A stretch of 64,000 nt of DNA, taken from contig CAUYUJ010007247.1 of assembly GCA_963575745.1 (NCBI GenBank), forward strand, positions 369,001 through 433,000. The letters run 5' to 3'. A program made the position numbers and the translations under genes. The notes under the pieces are model-generated. The model had not been told where the DNA came from and made no database searches. It worked only from the letters and a program-made list of their open reading frames with translations. Shown here piece after piece: positions 10,926-20,979 of the stretch (position 1 is the stretch's first letter; each line of letters opens with the position of its first letter). The DNA is from Prorocentrum cordatum (lineage: Eukaryota; Sar; Dinophyceae; Prorocentrales; Prorocentraceae).

Positions 10926-12518
10926 TCAAGTCGCTCGTATTCTTTTCGCGGGGCTTCCTGTGCGCGCGGTTATGCGGCAACCTTCTTTCTTACTCAAACT
11001 GCTGGTAACAAGGGCTGGGCGCGCCCGCGGTGAATCAAGAATATTGTCTCTGTGTGCCGGTGTGTATGTCGGCTCACGTGGCATAGTGGGTACTGCTACC
11101 GACGGGGTGAACTTGCGTGTGAGCGGGTTCGCGGTCCCGAAGTCGTTCCCTTCACTGTCGACAAGTACCGGAGCACGTGCGGCTCCAGCAGGCTGTGGTG
11201 AGGGTTGGCGATAGTATAGTACTGTAGAAATGTCACGTGGTCCACCAGGTAGTTTGGCATGCAGAATTTCTTTGTTGGTCACGCCCTTGACGTCCTCGTC
11301 ACGGATGACAGCGCCGCTGTCGGTATCGTGCGTAATCCGTCGTTCCACGGTATTCCATGTGGGTCAGCCAGCTGTAGTGGTACGGATTTTTTTAGCTTGT
11401 TTGTCCTGTCGGGTCCACACTCGAAGTGCAGCTCGGTCACGAATCTCACGAGCTTGTTTGATATTTTCGGCGTATTCGAGCTCTTTCTTTTGCTGTCCAC
11501 GAGATAAGGTCTTCCAATGCTCGGGAAGAATGTGGTCTGGACGCGTTGTGGTCTGTACGCGTGTCTCGCGGCCGCGGGCCACCATTTTGCCGTCTGGCAA
11601 CATTTTAGGGAGCTCATAGAATCGAACCAGGCCGGTCCAAGGCTCACTCAATTCCCGGTGGTCGGTGGCGCTAACACCATCCCAAACATCGCGAAAAACA
11701 CTTTCTCCGAAAGTAGAGGTCGTCTCGAAGTCTCGTGCCACGTCGAGCTGATCAACAGGTGCAGGTATGTTCATAACGTCGTCTGTTGGTATGAACAATT
11801 TTCTGCGTGGGGTACGTATGTGTCTGATGACGAAATATCCACGCTGTTCCCAGTTGTCGGGCTCCGGTGCCGGTGCAGCAACCTCAGAGGCCGATGGGTG
11901 GGTATCAACGATGTTGTCGTCCATCGTCATCATAGACGGATCATCCCACTCTTTAGGGTAGGCAAGTGGAGGGTCGGGCATAGGTTTGTCGCCCAAGGGT
12001 CGACAAGTCGATGCCTTGACCAGGTCGTGTGCCTCAGGGTTGTGATGTCGCAGGGTACCCTCTTTCACTGGGTAGGTGAACTTGCCGTCGGGGATGATGA
12101 AATCTTTGACTCTGTGTACGTGACACAGGTCACCGTCTGGGTTCTTGGCGTATGTAGCCGTGTCCAAGACGAGATAATCACCAGACCATCGTCCACCGGA
12201 GTGTAAATGGTAACCCATGAATAACCCTTCCCGAGCATTCTCTTTGAACTTTGCAGTCTCGTTATTGATCTCGGGATTGAGGCACTCCCAAAAGATCCGA
12301 GCACCGAAGCGAATGCAGTGCCCGGGAAAACTTTCACCAAAACGTATCTCGTGAGCTGTCTTGTCGGTATGTTCTTCGCTGAGGGCAGCAACGCCCGTGG
12401 ATGGATGCAAAAAAATTATGTCCACAGCAAAGGGCTTGCATAGCCTCTTTCCACCAACCGCGTCCCAAACCAGACATGCGCAACACAGCTCTCGCACCGA
12501 GGATGACGATCTTGACAA
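10926..12518 (-). pseudogene. Element 1 integrase C-terminal region and IN-RT linker
   Basis: The 384-codon frame (12518-11364) contains HEIRFGESFPGHCIRFGARI and ENAREGLFMGYHLHSGGRW, the copia integrase C-terminal pattern in which a FGARI/GYH segment describes the capsid-like fold after the catalytic core. It then becomes a long linker rich in Pro, Asp and Arg. A TGA at 11364-11366 interrupts the frame, which reopens in phase at 11348 and runs to 10926 as a further linker before RT. The integrase tail binds DNA and joins element ends to the host chromosome. Confidence 0.7.
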
Positions 12519-13180
12519 TGCGCTCGATCAATCCATTCGTTTGTGGACGATGAGGAGTACTAGTGTCATGTCTCCATCCCAGTTGGCGGCATGCCTTCTG
12601 AAGTTCTCCAGAATTGTCTGTGTGCATGTGCTTCACCTCATCGTTCGCGGCGATGAACTGCTGGAAGGATGCCTTTTGTAGTAGCTGCGTCTTTATGTAA
12701 TGCTGGGTATGCCATGAAGATGCCAGTGTATCTATCCAGGACGACAAGTGCATACTTGTCACCGTGCTTTTCGGCGGCGTCGTCTTTGGCCAAAACGACA
12801 TGGTCGGCAGTTAGAGCTTCCCCGAACTTCTTCGGGACGAAAGCCTCGTAGGCTGCGTCCTCGTCGGTGGGGTCTGCCGGTGGATGTGGTTTGCGCTGTC
12901 GTCGGCACGGAGCGTTCTGCGCCATCGTGCGAGAACAAATCTCACAGTCTGGGTGTTTCGGACTGTGGGTCATGCAGTGCATAGGGTCAATCGGTTTATT
13001 CTGTCTCTTTGGAAGAACACGATCACTATCATGGTGCACTGTGATGAGCGTCTCCATCGGCAGATCCTTGAAGGAGGTCGACGTGATGTCGGTATCTGCT
13101 TGAGCTGTATCTGCAAGCCCCCCGCATGCGGGAGGATAACACTGCATCTGAGACGTAAGCGAGTCGGTGGGTGTGTCCAC
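12334..13180 (-). pseudogene. Element 1 copia integrase zinc-binding and catalytic core
   Basis: The frame from 13180 has HCMTHSPKHPDCEICSR, an H-x-H/C-x2-C zinc-binding N-terminal domain, then ALTADHVVLAKDDA and GDKYALVVLDRYTGIFMAYP, containing the first catalytic Asp. The core passes into the 12801-12334 frame with VKHMHTDNSGELQKACRQLG (second Asp) and HRPQTNGLIERIVK (catalytic Glu). Spacing and wording fit the rve (DDE) integrase core of copia elements. The shift near 12660-12700 and stop at 12638 break the protein. The TAA at 13211-13213 separates this frame from the protease frame, with which it is in phase. Confidence 0.8.
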
Positions 13181-13210
13181 GTTGGACTCGGCATTATTTG
13201 TGTCGGGAGG

Positions 13211-13900
13211 TTATTCGACCGTGGCGGTCCGTGCTCCTCCTCCCTCGCCGACATGTGGTCTCTTGGGGCAGGTCCCTATGTGGGGTCGCAGCTCATCTGT
13301 AGGTGGTGACTGCTCTGTAGTTTTGCAACACCAGCATATGTCGTTGCAGCGGGCGGATGAACGCTTGCGCTGGCGACGTCTGGGTGCTGACGAAGTGCAT
13401 AGTCGTGGTGGTGGTATCATCGCCAAGTCGTCGAGTCGTAATTCTGGAACTCTGTTGTTGACTGGAACCCTATACCATTGGCCCCCCGGATCCTGAAGCA
13501 AGTAGCCCAGCTCTGGATCCCAAAGCTGCCGAAAGCCATCAACTTCAATCAATTGTCCAACTGATAATAATGATGGGCAGTCTGGCAACGCGAGGGCTGA
13601 ACTCCTCAAGCCCACTTCAGGTAGCTGTATGTCGTAGTGCTCGTTGACAGTACGATCACCATTGGCAGTTTCCAGGATATGCTCCTCGCGAGTGGATATG
13701 CGATCTGATTCGGTCTGCGTCAGTTCGTTTTTATCCTGAATATGGTGCGCAGAGCCACTGTCGAGAACCCAGGAGCGTGTCAACGCAGCGGTCGAGCGTG
13801 GAGGGTCGACTTGCGAAGTCATTGTCTTCGTCTGGTGTGTCTCTGATGACTGTATGGTAGAGTCATCAGAATCTGGAATCGGGTGTGAACACCGACCCCT
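13211..13900 (-). pseudogene. Element 1 aspartic protease and start of pol
   Basis: The frame open from 15034 to 13211 contains RSWVLDSGSAHHI near 13750, the DSG catalytic triad of retropepsins in copia context, followed by LPDCPSLLSVGQLIEVDG, which is the copia gag-pre-integrase pattern ending in LLSVGQL. The protease processes Gag-Pol. This frame is offset by +1 from gag (or an equivalent -2), and the two frames overlap for more than 1 kb, so the switch probably occurs near 13.87-13.95 kb where the gag frame ends. The last residues carry a CWCCKT cluster before a TAA. Confidence 0.75.
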
Positions 13901-15563
13901 TGTTGTGTCGGTAGTCATGTAGATCTTTGTGCCATAACTGTGCCTCCCGTTGACAACGTTGTAGGGCGTCTGCACTCCGTTGCCACCATCGTTGTGGCAG
14001 CGGGTCTGGTACTTTGACAATGTCGCCCTCATTCGGCATCTCCTTCCACTTATCCAGAGTGGCCTTGCCGGAGACGATGTACGGGTAGTATTCCACGTTA
14101 TGTGTGTCAAAACGTATCCGACGCCGTGGTTTGGTAGATGTTGTAGTGGCCTTATTGGTGGCCATGGGAGTCTTGTCACGTATGGCGTAACTGCGGTCGG
14201 GGTGGCGAGAACGTCGATCGTGGGCAGGAGAGCGCCCCCTGAACTGGGGAGAACCACGGGACGAACCGCGGCTCGTGGAACGTCGGCCACGTCCTCTGTC
14301 ACTACCGCATGATCTATCGCGGCCACGTGGGCTGCCACGTCCTCCGCCACGGCTGTCTCGTCCTCGAGAGGAAGATCGCGAAGATCTGTCGTAACGACTT
14401 CTCGACTGGCTGCGAGAGTCTGGAGACCTCCTGGAGGATGATCGAGATCGGTCGTATTGGCGTCGGTTGTCACGTCTATGGTGTGAGTCTTTTGCGCAGC
14501 GGAACCCCCCGCGTTGTGGAGAGCGTTGGCTCCCCGATCCGCGGGGCGGTGGTCGGCCGCGACCTTCCTGGCTGGAGGCTCGTGGGCGACTCGGGCTTCG
14601 CTCGGGTGTCTTCGCACCAGGTGCCAGGTGAGCGTATTTGCATGTTTCGCCCTTGGTGCACTTGTTCTGTGCGAAGTCTTTGCGCTGCGCCATGTGTGGG
14701 AAGTTGCACTTGTCGCCTCTGGTGCATGTGTTGCGCTTGGCGAACTCGAAGCAAAATGGCTTCGATGCTGGCTTCTTGGGATTCGCAGGGGCTGAAACGC
14801 TGCGGCGGGAGTTGCCACCAGCGGTCGATGCTCTGGAAGATCTGGTGCTCTTCCAATCCCTGGAGAAGGTATGCAAAGCCTTGCATCGCTCACCATTGCG
14901 ACAGTTGCCTTTCTTCCAGGCGGCGCATACATGCACTTGAGAACGAGTCTCGTGTTCGTACCGTAACTTATTTTGATTCTTCTCCCGTTGTTTAATCTCC
15001 AGTACGTCCAGGACGCGCTGTCGGAGCCAATCATAGGTTCGATTCGGGTCGCTGATCTTCATGCGCTGGTATTCGTACATATCTTGTTTCATCCAGGCAT
15101 GTCTGCGAATCTGTGTGCGAAACAGAGATTCCAAGATCTTTGGATCGGGTGCCTCTCGGCAATCCAATAGTAAAGCGTCCCAGTCAGTAATGAAACGTTG
15201 CAAATCTTCATCTCTCATCCTCAGTTCTTTGAGGCGCTCGAAGTCGTGCAGGTCGTCATCAACCTCTGTCACTTTGTAGGACTGTAGGATGTGCCAGTAG
15301 ATCTGGCGTCCTTTGAGCATGCGTCCTGCTTTGTGCTCTCTGGTTTCGATGAGCCTGATTTGGTAGCGCAAGTCCGAGGATAATATGTCGCTGAGAGCAG
15401 TAGCGAGTTTGCAATCGATGCTCTCGAAGTCTCCACTGTCTTGTAAGTCCTCGAAGGTACACTCGGGCTGTTCAGCCACGCATAAGAAGGCATATGATTT
15501 GGAAGGTCGCCCTGAGGCGGCTCCAAAGTTCTTCCGTACCTTTTGCTGACCTTTTGCTGCCAC
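13866..15563 (-). CDS. Element 1 gag with CCCH zinc fingers
   Basis: A 565-codon frame. Residues about 15-190 resemble the UBN2/retrotran-gag capsid region (CTFEDLQDSGDFESIDCKLA, then long helices). Three finger-like blocks follow: CAAWKKGNCRNGERCKALH, CFEFAKRNTCTRGDKCNFPH, and FAQNKCTKGETCKYAH, whose first Cys is missing. Copia gag normally has a CCHC knuckle; CCCH fingers are unusual and probably bind element RNA. The next ~150 residues are an Arg/Ser/Gly-rich tail. The frame remains open to its stop at 13866. Upstream coiled-coil frames probably form the N-terminal part of the same protein. Confidence 0.75.
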   Translation of the reverse strand: MAAKGQQKVRKNFGAASGRPSKSYAFLCVAEQPECTFEDLQDSGDFESIDCKLATALSDILSSDLRYQIRLIETREHKAGRMLKGRQIYWHILQSYKVTEVDDDLHDFERLKELRMRDEDLQRFITDWDALLLDCREAPDPKILESLFRTQIRRHAWMKQDMYEYQRMKISDPNRTYDWLRQRVLDVLEIKQREKNQNKLRYEHETRSQVHVCAAWKKGNCRNGERCKALHTFSRDWKSTRSSRASTAGGNSRRSVSAPANPKKPASKPFCFEFAKRNTCTRGDKCNFPHMAQRKDFAQNKCTKGETCKYAHLAPGAKTPERSPSRPRASSQEGRGRPPPRGSGSQRSPQRGGFRCAKDSHHRRDNRRQYDRSRSSSRRSPDSRSQSRSRYDRSSRSSSRGRDSRGGGRGSPRGRDRSCGSDRGRGRRSTSRGSSRGSPQFRGRSPAHDRRSRHPDRSYAIRDKTPMATNKATTTSTKPRRRIRFDTHNVEYYPYIVSGKATLDKWKEMPNEGDIVKVPDPLPQRWWQRSADALQRCQREAQLWHKDLHDYRHNKGSVFTPDSRF

Positions 15564-17063
15564 TCAAGCAGCTGCGTGATCTTAGGCAAGACAGGGACTC
15601 GGACGGTGTCTGACTCCTTGATAGGAGTAGTAGTATTGACCGAAACCGCAGACAATGGTTGTGAGGGTATCGGTACACCGTCGGTAGTTGGGTCTGTGCG
15701 CACAGGATACACGTGGCGTGTCTGTGCTGAAGCTGCCGCGGAGGCTGGTCCTGGTGACGTACGTCGTTGTTGTCCTGCAGAAGCCTGTGGTGCTTCGGCG
15801 GACGCTGCCGTCGGCCTGTGCAGGTCGGTTGCAGGTTGAAGGTGAAGTATGGTGTCGTTGGTGTGGTCAATCAGCTGATGTGTCCAGCTCGTCATGTCTT
15901 CGTGTATATGGTCCACCTTTTGGCGTGTGTACTCATCAGTATCCCGAGAGCGTTGTGAATACCGGTCGAGTCGTTGCTCGTAGGCTCGGAGACGGGCGCC
16001 GCGTGCCTCCAACTCACTTTCCAGACGTGCGAGGTGCCCCATCAACACGTACCTTTTCAGTATCTCTCTCACGAACAACCTGGGGGAGCTCTAACTGCGT
16101 GTGGTCCGCCGCCTTCTCAGCCTCCTGCAACCTGTCAGCGAGGCGGGCGAAATCGTAAACCGTGGGAGGAGAATCCAGCTGGCCAGTCTGGGCTCGTCCG
16201 ACACGCAACTCTGCCAGGGCGTCCTGTACGCCAGGAAAACGCTGCTCGATGACAGAGATCTGGTTAGCGAGTGGCTGCACGACAGCGTTGGTCGCATCAA
16301 GCCTTTGAGTGATGACTTTCTCAGTATTTTGCAACGTGCTGATCAGGTTCGACGAGTTTGTGTGTGCTTCGGTGCGAAGCGTCGCCGTAGTGTGGTCCAT
16401 GTGGGAGCGAAGATCGTGGATCTGAGATTGAACGTCGCCAAGGTCGGTGGCCTCGGCTGGTGGTGGTCGGTTGCGGAGCTGGTCAGGGATCTCATCGTGG
16501 AGGATCCTGGCTGCTGAAATGCCTGTGTCGCGTACGATCACAAGCTGTTGCTCCATCTGCGCGAGTTAGTTGCGCAGGTTCTCGACCGTCGCCGATCGTT
16601 CACCTGAGTGTGACATCTCACGGTCAACCTGGTACTGCAGCTCACCTAAGATGCGGCGATCTTCGGCGATCCTGGAATCAATGATCCCTAAGGCGCCGTC
16701 AAGATCTTGGCGTAGAGCAGCAGTGTTGGCAGCGGTCGTCTGAACGCTCTGCAGTAGTCCAGAGTACTGCCTGGGCACGAAGGTTTCAACCTGGTCTCTG
16801 AGCTCAGCTATCTCGCCTGCAGCGGACGTCACCGCCGGCAGGTCGTCTGAGATGGAGAGGTGGGGAGCGTCAGCTTCCATCTGCACCCTCTCGCGAGGAG
16901 TGCGTGGCCTCTGCGAGGCAGTACGCGGGCTCGACCTTCTTTCGTCGCATGGGCCTGTGGCCCCACGACGGTTGCGCAAGGACGAGCTGCGGCTAGGACC
17001 GTGTGTGTGTGGTGTCTCATGAGATGATACCTTGGGGTGCTGCGTCTGCGGCTGTGCCGCCAC
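15269..17063 (-). pseudogene. Element 1 gag N-terminal coiled-coil region
   Basis: Three frames cover this region: 17063-16566, 16556-16014 (in phase with the first, separated by one TAA at 16566-16568) and 16078-15269 in another phase. The first starts with a basic, Ser/Arg-rich segment and then heptad-like helices (EIAELRDQVETF, GIIDSRIAEDRRIL). The second continues with long helices (VQSQIHDLRSHMDHTTATLR). The third has LESELEARGARLRAYEQRLD and ends with LPKITQLLEWQQKVSKRYGR before passing into the capsid-like gag. The ATG at 17061-17063 is the likely Gag start. A large coiled-coil extension suggests a multimerising Gag. Confidence 0.6.
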
Positions 17064-17570
17064 TGGTCTACTGAGTTCCTCGAAGGTGGCTACGTGCTCC
17101 GCTACAGGAACGGTCGCAGGGCTGGGCGTGCCAGCACCTGAAGTCCATCGGCGGTCAGCGCGAAAGCGCCCTGGAGTATCAGGACTAGCGGGGCTCGCGC
17201 CCGACGCAGTTGGGATTGCTCCCGACGGAGGAGGAGATGGAGGATCGAAAGTAGGCGTGTGAAACTCCCTACTGCCTGCTCCTACTCCTTCTCCTGTCCC
17301 CCCCGCGGGCGGCGCGGCGGTGAAGTTCAGCAGCTAGCCGCGCCTCGGGTCCGTCGGAGCTGGGGGGGGGGGGGGGGTGCCTGGGACACCTGCGCAGTCC
17401 ACACTAAGGCTCTCCAACTCGTCACCGAGCCGTCGCGCCGTCGGAGAGCTCGGACGCGAGGCCCCGATGGACCCCTTACGGCGCATGCGCCGCTTGGGTT
17501 CCATCGAGGCCGCGTCGAGATCGCGACGCGGGGTTCGATGAGCTGTGAGCTTTAAAGGGCTGGTAACCTA
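17064..17570 (-). other. 5' leader of element 1
   Basis: This lies between the LTR remnant and the first gag codon and has no convincing gene. It holds a run of about 17 G near 17360 and Pro/Arg-biased sequence. No tRNA-complementary primer site was recognised directly inside the LTR end. Confidence 0.5.
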
Positions 17571-17760
17571 TGTATGGGGTTAGAGTACAAAGGTGCAGAA
17601 CCCCTGATCCGTTGGTAGAGGAAAGGAGGGAAATATGGACATCTTTTCCCCCCTGCACGATCAAAGGTCTGATCGATCTAGCCCAATACCTGAGCCCAAA
17701 CGGCCAGGCGCAGGAGAGGTGAGGATAAGGAGTATTTATGAGGGTATTACACGGGTTCTA
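17571..17760 (-). repeat. 5' LTR remnant of element 1
   Basis: The plus strand begins TGTATGGGGTT at 17571, exactly as at 61567, and both copies continue through GAGTACAAAGGT, CCTGATCCGTTGGTAGAGGA, CGATCAAAGGTCTGATCGAT, ATACCTGAGCCCAAACGGCC and GAGGGTATTA. Similarity stops near 17760, where unrelated plus-strand coding sequence starts. In element orientation this is the 3' end of the LTR, so most of the 5' LTR including its promoter region has been lost or replaced. Confidence 0.75.
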
Positions 17761-17766
17761 TTCACA

Positions 17767-18267
17767 ATGAGGGGCATGCCTGGAGGGATCGGGCAGTCGG
17801 TTGCAAGGATGTGCAACGAGCTCGTGTTCAATGCGTCTGGCGGGGTGAACTTTCGTACGTCTGGAGTTATCTTGGACGTGTCAGATGCAGGGGATGCCAC
17901 AGGGCACGCGACTATAGTCGCGAGGTTGGACTGCACTGTGGGCGACGAGAAAGCGCTGCGGGAATTCCACATGAACAAAGGGCACGCGGGCACCAATCCG
18001 TGTGCCATCTGCAAAAACGTCCTCAACCAGAAGTACGACTATGCGTCGCACGACACGACTGGTACATTTATATGTGACGCCTGCCTCGACAGAAGTAAAC
18101 GCGTCGTCAACGCAGACGCGCAGATCGCTGCGATCCTGGAAAGGCTACGCCCCGACTGGGAGAGGCGCGACCGCGGTGAGATTAGCGACGGCAAGTGGAA
18201 GGATGTCACGCAGCTAAAGGGTTGGAATTTTCATCCGACGCACATTGCCTTGGACGTCGAGAAGTGA
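17767..18267 (+). pseudogene. Transposon-like protein fragment with zinc ribbon
   Basis: The frame is open from 17635, but its first ~40 codons lie in the LTR remnant; ATG 17767 is the first beyond that. It encodes LREFHMNKGHAGTNPCAICK and later FICDACL, a CxxC...CxxC zinc ribbon, then helices ending HPTHIALDVEK. The layout recalls a large class of repeated dinoflagellate proteins of transposon origin, but no named family could be assigned. The frame stops at 18267 and coding continues in another phase, so this copy is broken. Confidence 0.5.
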
Positions 18268-19363
18268 GAGTTTCCACTCAGAGCAGGGCGGTTGGCGAAC
18301 TCTGCAGCGCCGATGATATCCACGACTATTTATCGAAATGGACATGGCCACGCCAGTTTCACTCCGCCAATGTCGTGTTCGCACAGGGCGACCTACAGGC
18401 AAGCGCATCGCAAGAGCTGTCTATGATTCCCGTGCTGGCGCGTTTCAGCAGGCAATCATTGCCAAGCTGCCTGATGCAGGCACCATCTCGGGTCATGTTG
18501 CAAGTGTACTTGCACTGTGCGGTGCCGTTGATATGGTCATTATCTCGGCCAGGGGACTCGTGGCTGCACGTGAGCCCGATGGCGCCGCGATGAAGCATTT
18601 GGACCTACGCAAGCGCACCTGCGGGACGAACTATTGGGTTTACAAGCGCCATATCGCAACTGATCTTGCACACATGCACTTCAAATTCTGACCCTTGGAC
18701 TGCCTCGTCTACGAGCGGAAACACAAAGTTCGAAATAAGTTTGCAAAGGACCAGCCGTGCATGAGGACCCCCGAGAAGTCATTGATGATGCAGCTCGCGG
18801 CGCAGCACAGTTACGCCATGCAGCGCTTCAGCATCTTAACGTTGCTGGTCGACCCCGTAGACGCCAACAGGAAGCTCGCGAGCGTCTCGCAGGAATTGCG
18901 CCAGCAGACGCAGTCTGCATCATCGAACCTCACGGCGTGGACCAAGCACGGGCCGATCCATAGAGGAGACATATGCTTGCTGGGACATGCTGCAGGACGC
19001 GCAGCCGTGCAGGTCTGGTTCCCTTTAGAATGCGACACAGAGGCTACGCCCTCAGGGCCTCTGAGCTTAGTCTTGGAATTGCAGACTCGGCACGTGCGCA
19101 CCGCAGAGAACTATTCTAGGTACTCCGTGGACGAAGATAATAATGCCGTGCTCGTTCCTTTGCGCGCAATCACTTGCATTTGGCCAGTGGAGCATCGCAA
19201 ATTAGAATGCTTGCGACACGTTTGCGATGCAGAAATACATCTTCACAACAATGAATACATATTCGACTTATCCCGCAAGAAACACTACATCGAAGTGGAA
19301 GCGACATTGGACGTCCCAAAAATCCAGCATATTTTACCCAACGACCCATCATGCTATCTGTAA
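18195..19363 (+). pseudogene. Continuation of the transposon-like protein in two further frames
   Basis: The likely continuation passes through the 18195-18593 frame (DDIHDYLSKWTWPRQFHSA, then ASASQELSMIPVLARF), the 18338-18691 frame (KHLDLRKRTCGTNYWVYKRH) and the 18695-19363 frame (222 codons, HSYAMQRFSILTLLVDPVDA, ending PSCYL). The Trp-rich helix and ASAS block look like one conserved core. Stops and shifts at 18267, 18593 and 18691 show decay. AATAAA occurs just after the final stop, but polyadenylation signals of this form are not known to be used by dinoflagellates. Function unknown; a transposase or helper of a DNA transposon is one possibility. Confidence 0.45.
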
Positions 19364-20750
19364 TAAATAAACATGCTAACTTTGCTGACATAGTTGTAAC
19401 TGAGTTATAAATCCGCATAATAGTTATTAACCTTCAATTCCTCCAGGCGGCGGCCCCCTGGCCGGGCCCCCTGAGGCCTCCGTGGGCGCCCTCCCGACCT
19501 CGATCCTGGGCGCCCCCCCCCTCCTGGGGCCTCCTGGAATCTGTTCCGGCACCCTGGTCGGGCCACCAGGGGCTTCCTGGGGGCCCGTGGCGCGCGCGCG
19601 CTTCGCAGGGCGCGGCGACCCCGCCTGCGCTCGCGCGCGACCCCGCTATTGCACTTCGCTCCCAGCAGCTATCCCCCACCACCTCCTCTGCTCGTCCTTC
19701 TCCCCCCCTCCGCATCTAATGCAGCGAATCGGCTGGCGGGCATCGCGCGTGCGCTTCTCTGGTGAATCGATTCGCTCATTCAGCCGGCCCATCTTGCATC
19801 GCTGGCGCCATATGTTCGCGCGCTTGCGGCGAGCGAGAAGGACGGGGGGGCAGGAGGAAGGAGGAGGGAATGAGGACGCAGAAGAGGCCTCTCGATGGCT
19901 TCGAGGAGGGGGGGCCTCTCGATTGCTTCCTCGGGCACTTCGGGGCCAAACGTCATCGTGGACAACGCGCCTCTATGGGGGGCTTCGCGCGGGCTGCGCC
20001 TGGGGCGCTTTCGCCCGGGCCTGGTGTGCTTTTCCCACGGGGCGCGCCCTGGGTGCCCCCGGGGCACTGTTCGCTCGGCGACGCCCGCGGGCCGCTTCGC
20101 GCGCGCGAACTACGCGCGTTGCTGGCCGCCAACAGATCGCGCGCCTCTGGCCCGTTGAGATCTCTCAGTCTCCGCCCCCCCCTCAGTTCCCCCCCCGCCA
20201 GACCAGCTCTCGCGCCTCTTCTCCGCAGTCGTTTGGCTCGCCCTTGCCGCGCGTTGCTGCGCCCAGCCGCTGGGGGCGCTGGATGAGGCGATTGCCTCAG
20301 CGCCCTTCTGTCGCAACCCTTCTCCACCTCAGCCGCGCCCATCCCGTTGCGAGCAAGTCGCAAGGCGTGGCGCCCCCTGCCGCGCAAACGCCAGAGTGGC
20401 AATGTTCTTCGAAACAAGCTGCGCATCGCCCACGTTCAGCACATCGCCCGAGGCGGCGCCCTTGGCTTCGCCACCCCACCCGCAATTCCACGAGCCCAGC
20501 GACATAATATGCTTACATTCTTCTGCGTTCAAGATGATCTTAACCTCGCCTCCTCCGCCGCCCCATTCCCGGCCTAGATCTTAGATTTTTCTGCGTGCAC
20601 CTCCTGCCTCTTCCCATTCTCATAGGGGCGCCCTGGCGGCGCCGCGCCAGCCTCCCCGCCTCCATCTCCGATTCCGCCGTCATGGTGTCTTCCTGCTCCA
20701 AACGGCCTTTCAGCTTTTTTTGTTTGCGTGAGCCTGGGCACGCGCGTGCC
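19364..20750. other. GC-rich, no supported gene
   Basis: Very GC- and CpG-rich DNA with long open frames on both strands that are only Ala/Arg/Pro/Gly composition. No domain, start context or conservation was seen. It ends near a short AT-rich spacer before the TA/TACA microsatellite. Confidence 0.6.
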
Positions 20751-20754
20751 ACTT

Positions 20755-20872
20755 GTACATGCGTATATGTACGTATGTATGTATATATATACACATATAT
20801 TTATATATACACATATATATACACATATATGTATGTATATATATACATGTTCATATATATAGTATACATACA
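20755..20872. repeat. TA/TACA microsatellite
   Basis: About 118 bases of alternating TATA, TACA and TGTA units, followed by a C-rich tract (20879-20930). No coding signal. Confidence 0.9.
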
Positions 20873-20979
20873 TTCTGCCCCACCCCCCACCCCCCCCCAA
20901 CAAGGAAGTGGGATCTACCCCCCCCCCCCGCCCACTGGATTATCGACGCGACCCTGCGACGCGCCATTTGCGCGTGAAC

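Larger units (their letters stand above)
1..17760 (-). mobile_element. Element 1: long Ty1/copia-type LTR retroelement, degenerate
   Basis: Read on the minus strand, the recognisable domains run gag, aspartic protease, integrase, reverse transcriptase, RNase H, which is the Ty1/copia (Pseudoviridae-like) order. The pol region ends near 8.8 kb, but related coding sequence continues for about 8 kb more before the 3' LTR that is cut by the left edge. The 5' LTR is represented only by 17571-17760, which matches the outer end of the element 2 LTR at 61567-61760. The element therefore exceeds 17.7 kb, several times a normal 5-6 kb copia element. The coding frame is broken by several shifts and single in-frame stops, so this copy is probably inactive. 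No primer-binding site was recognised next to the LTR remnant. Confidence 0.8.

Noticed and set aside
19482-20507. 341-codon plus-strand frame
   Set aside because: Composition-driven Arg/Ala/Pro/Ser sequence with equally long frames on the other strand.
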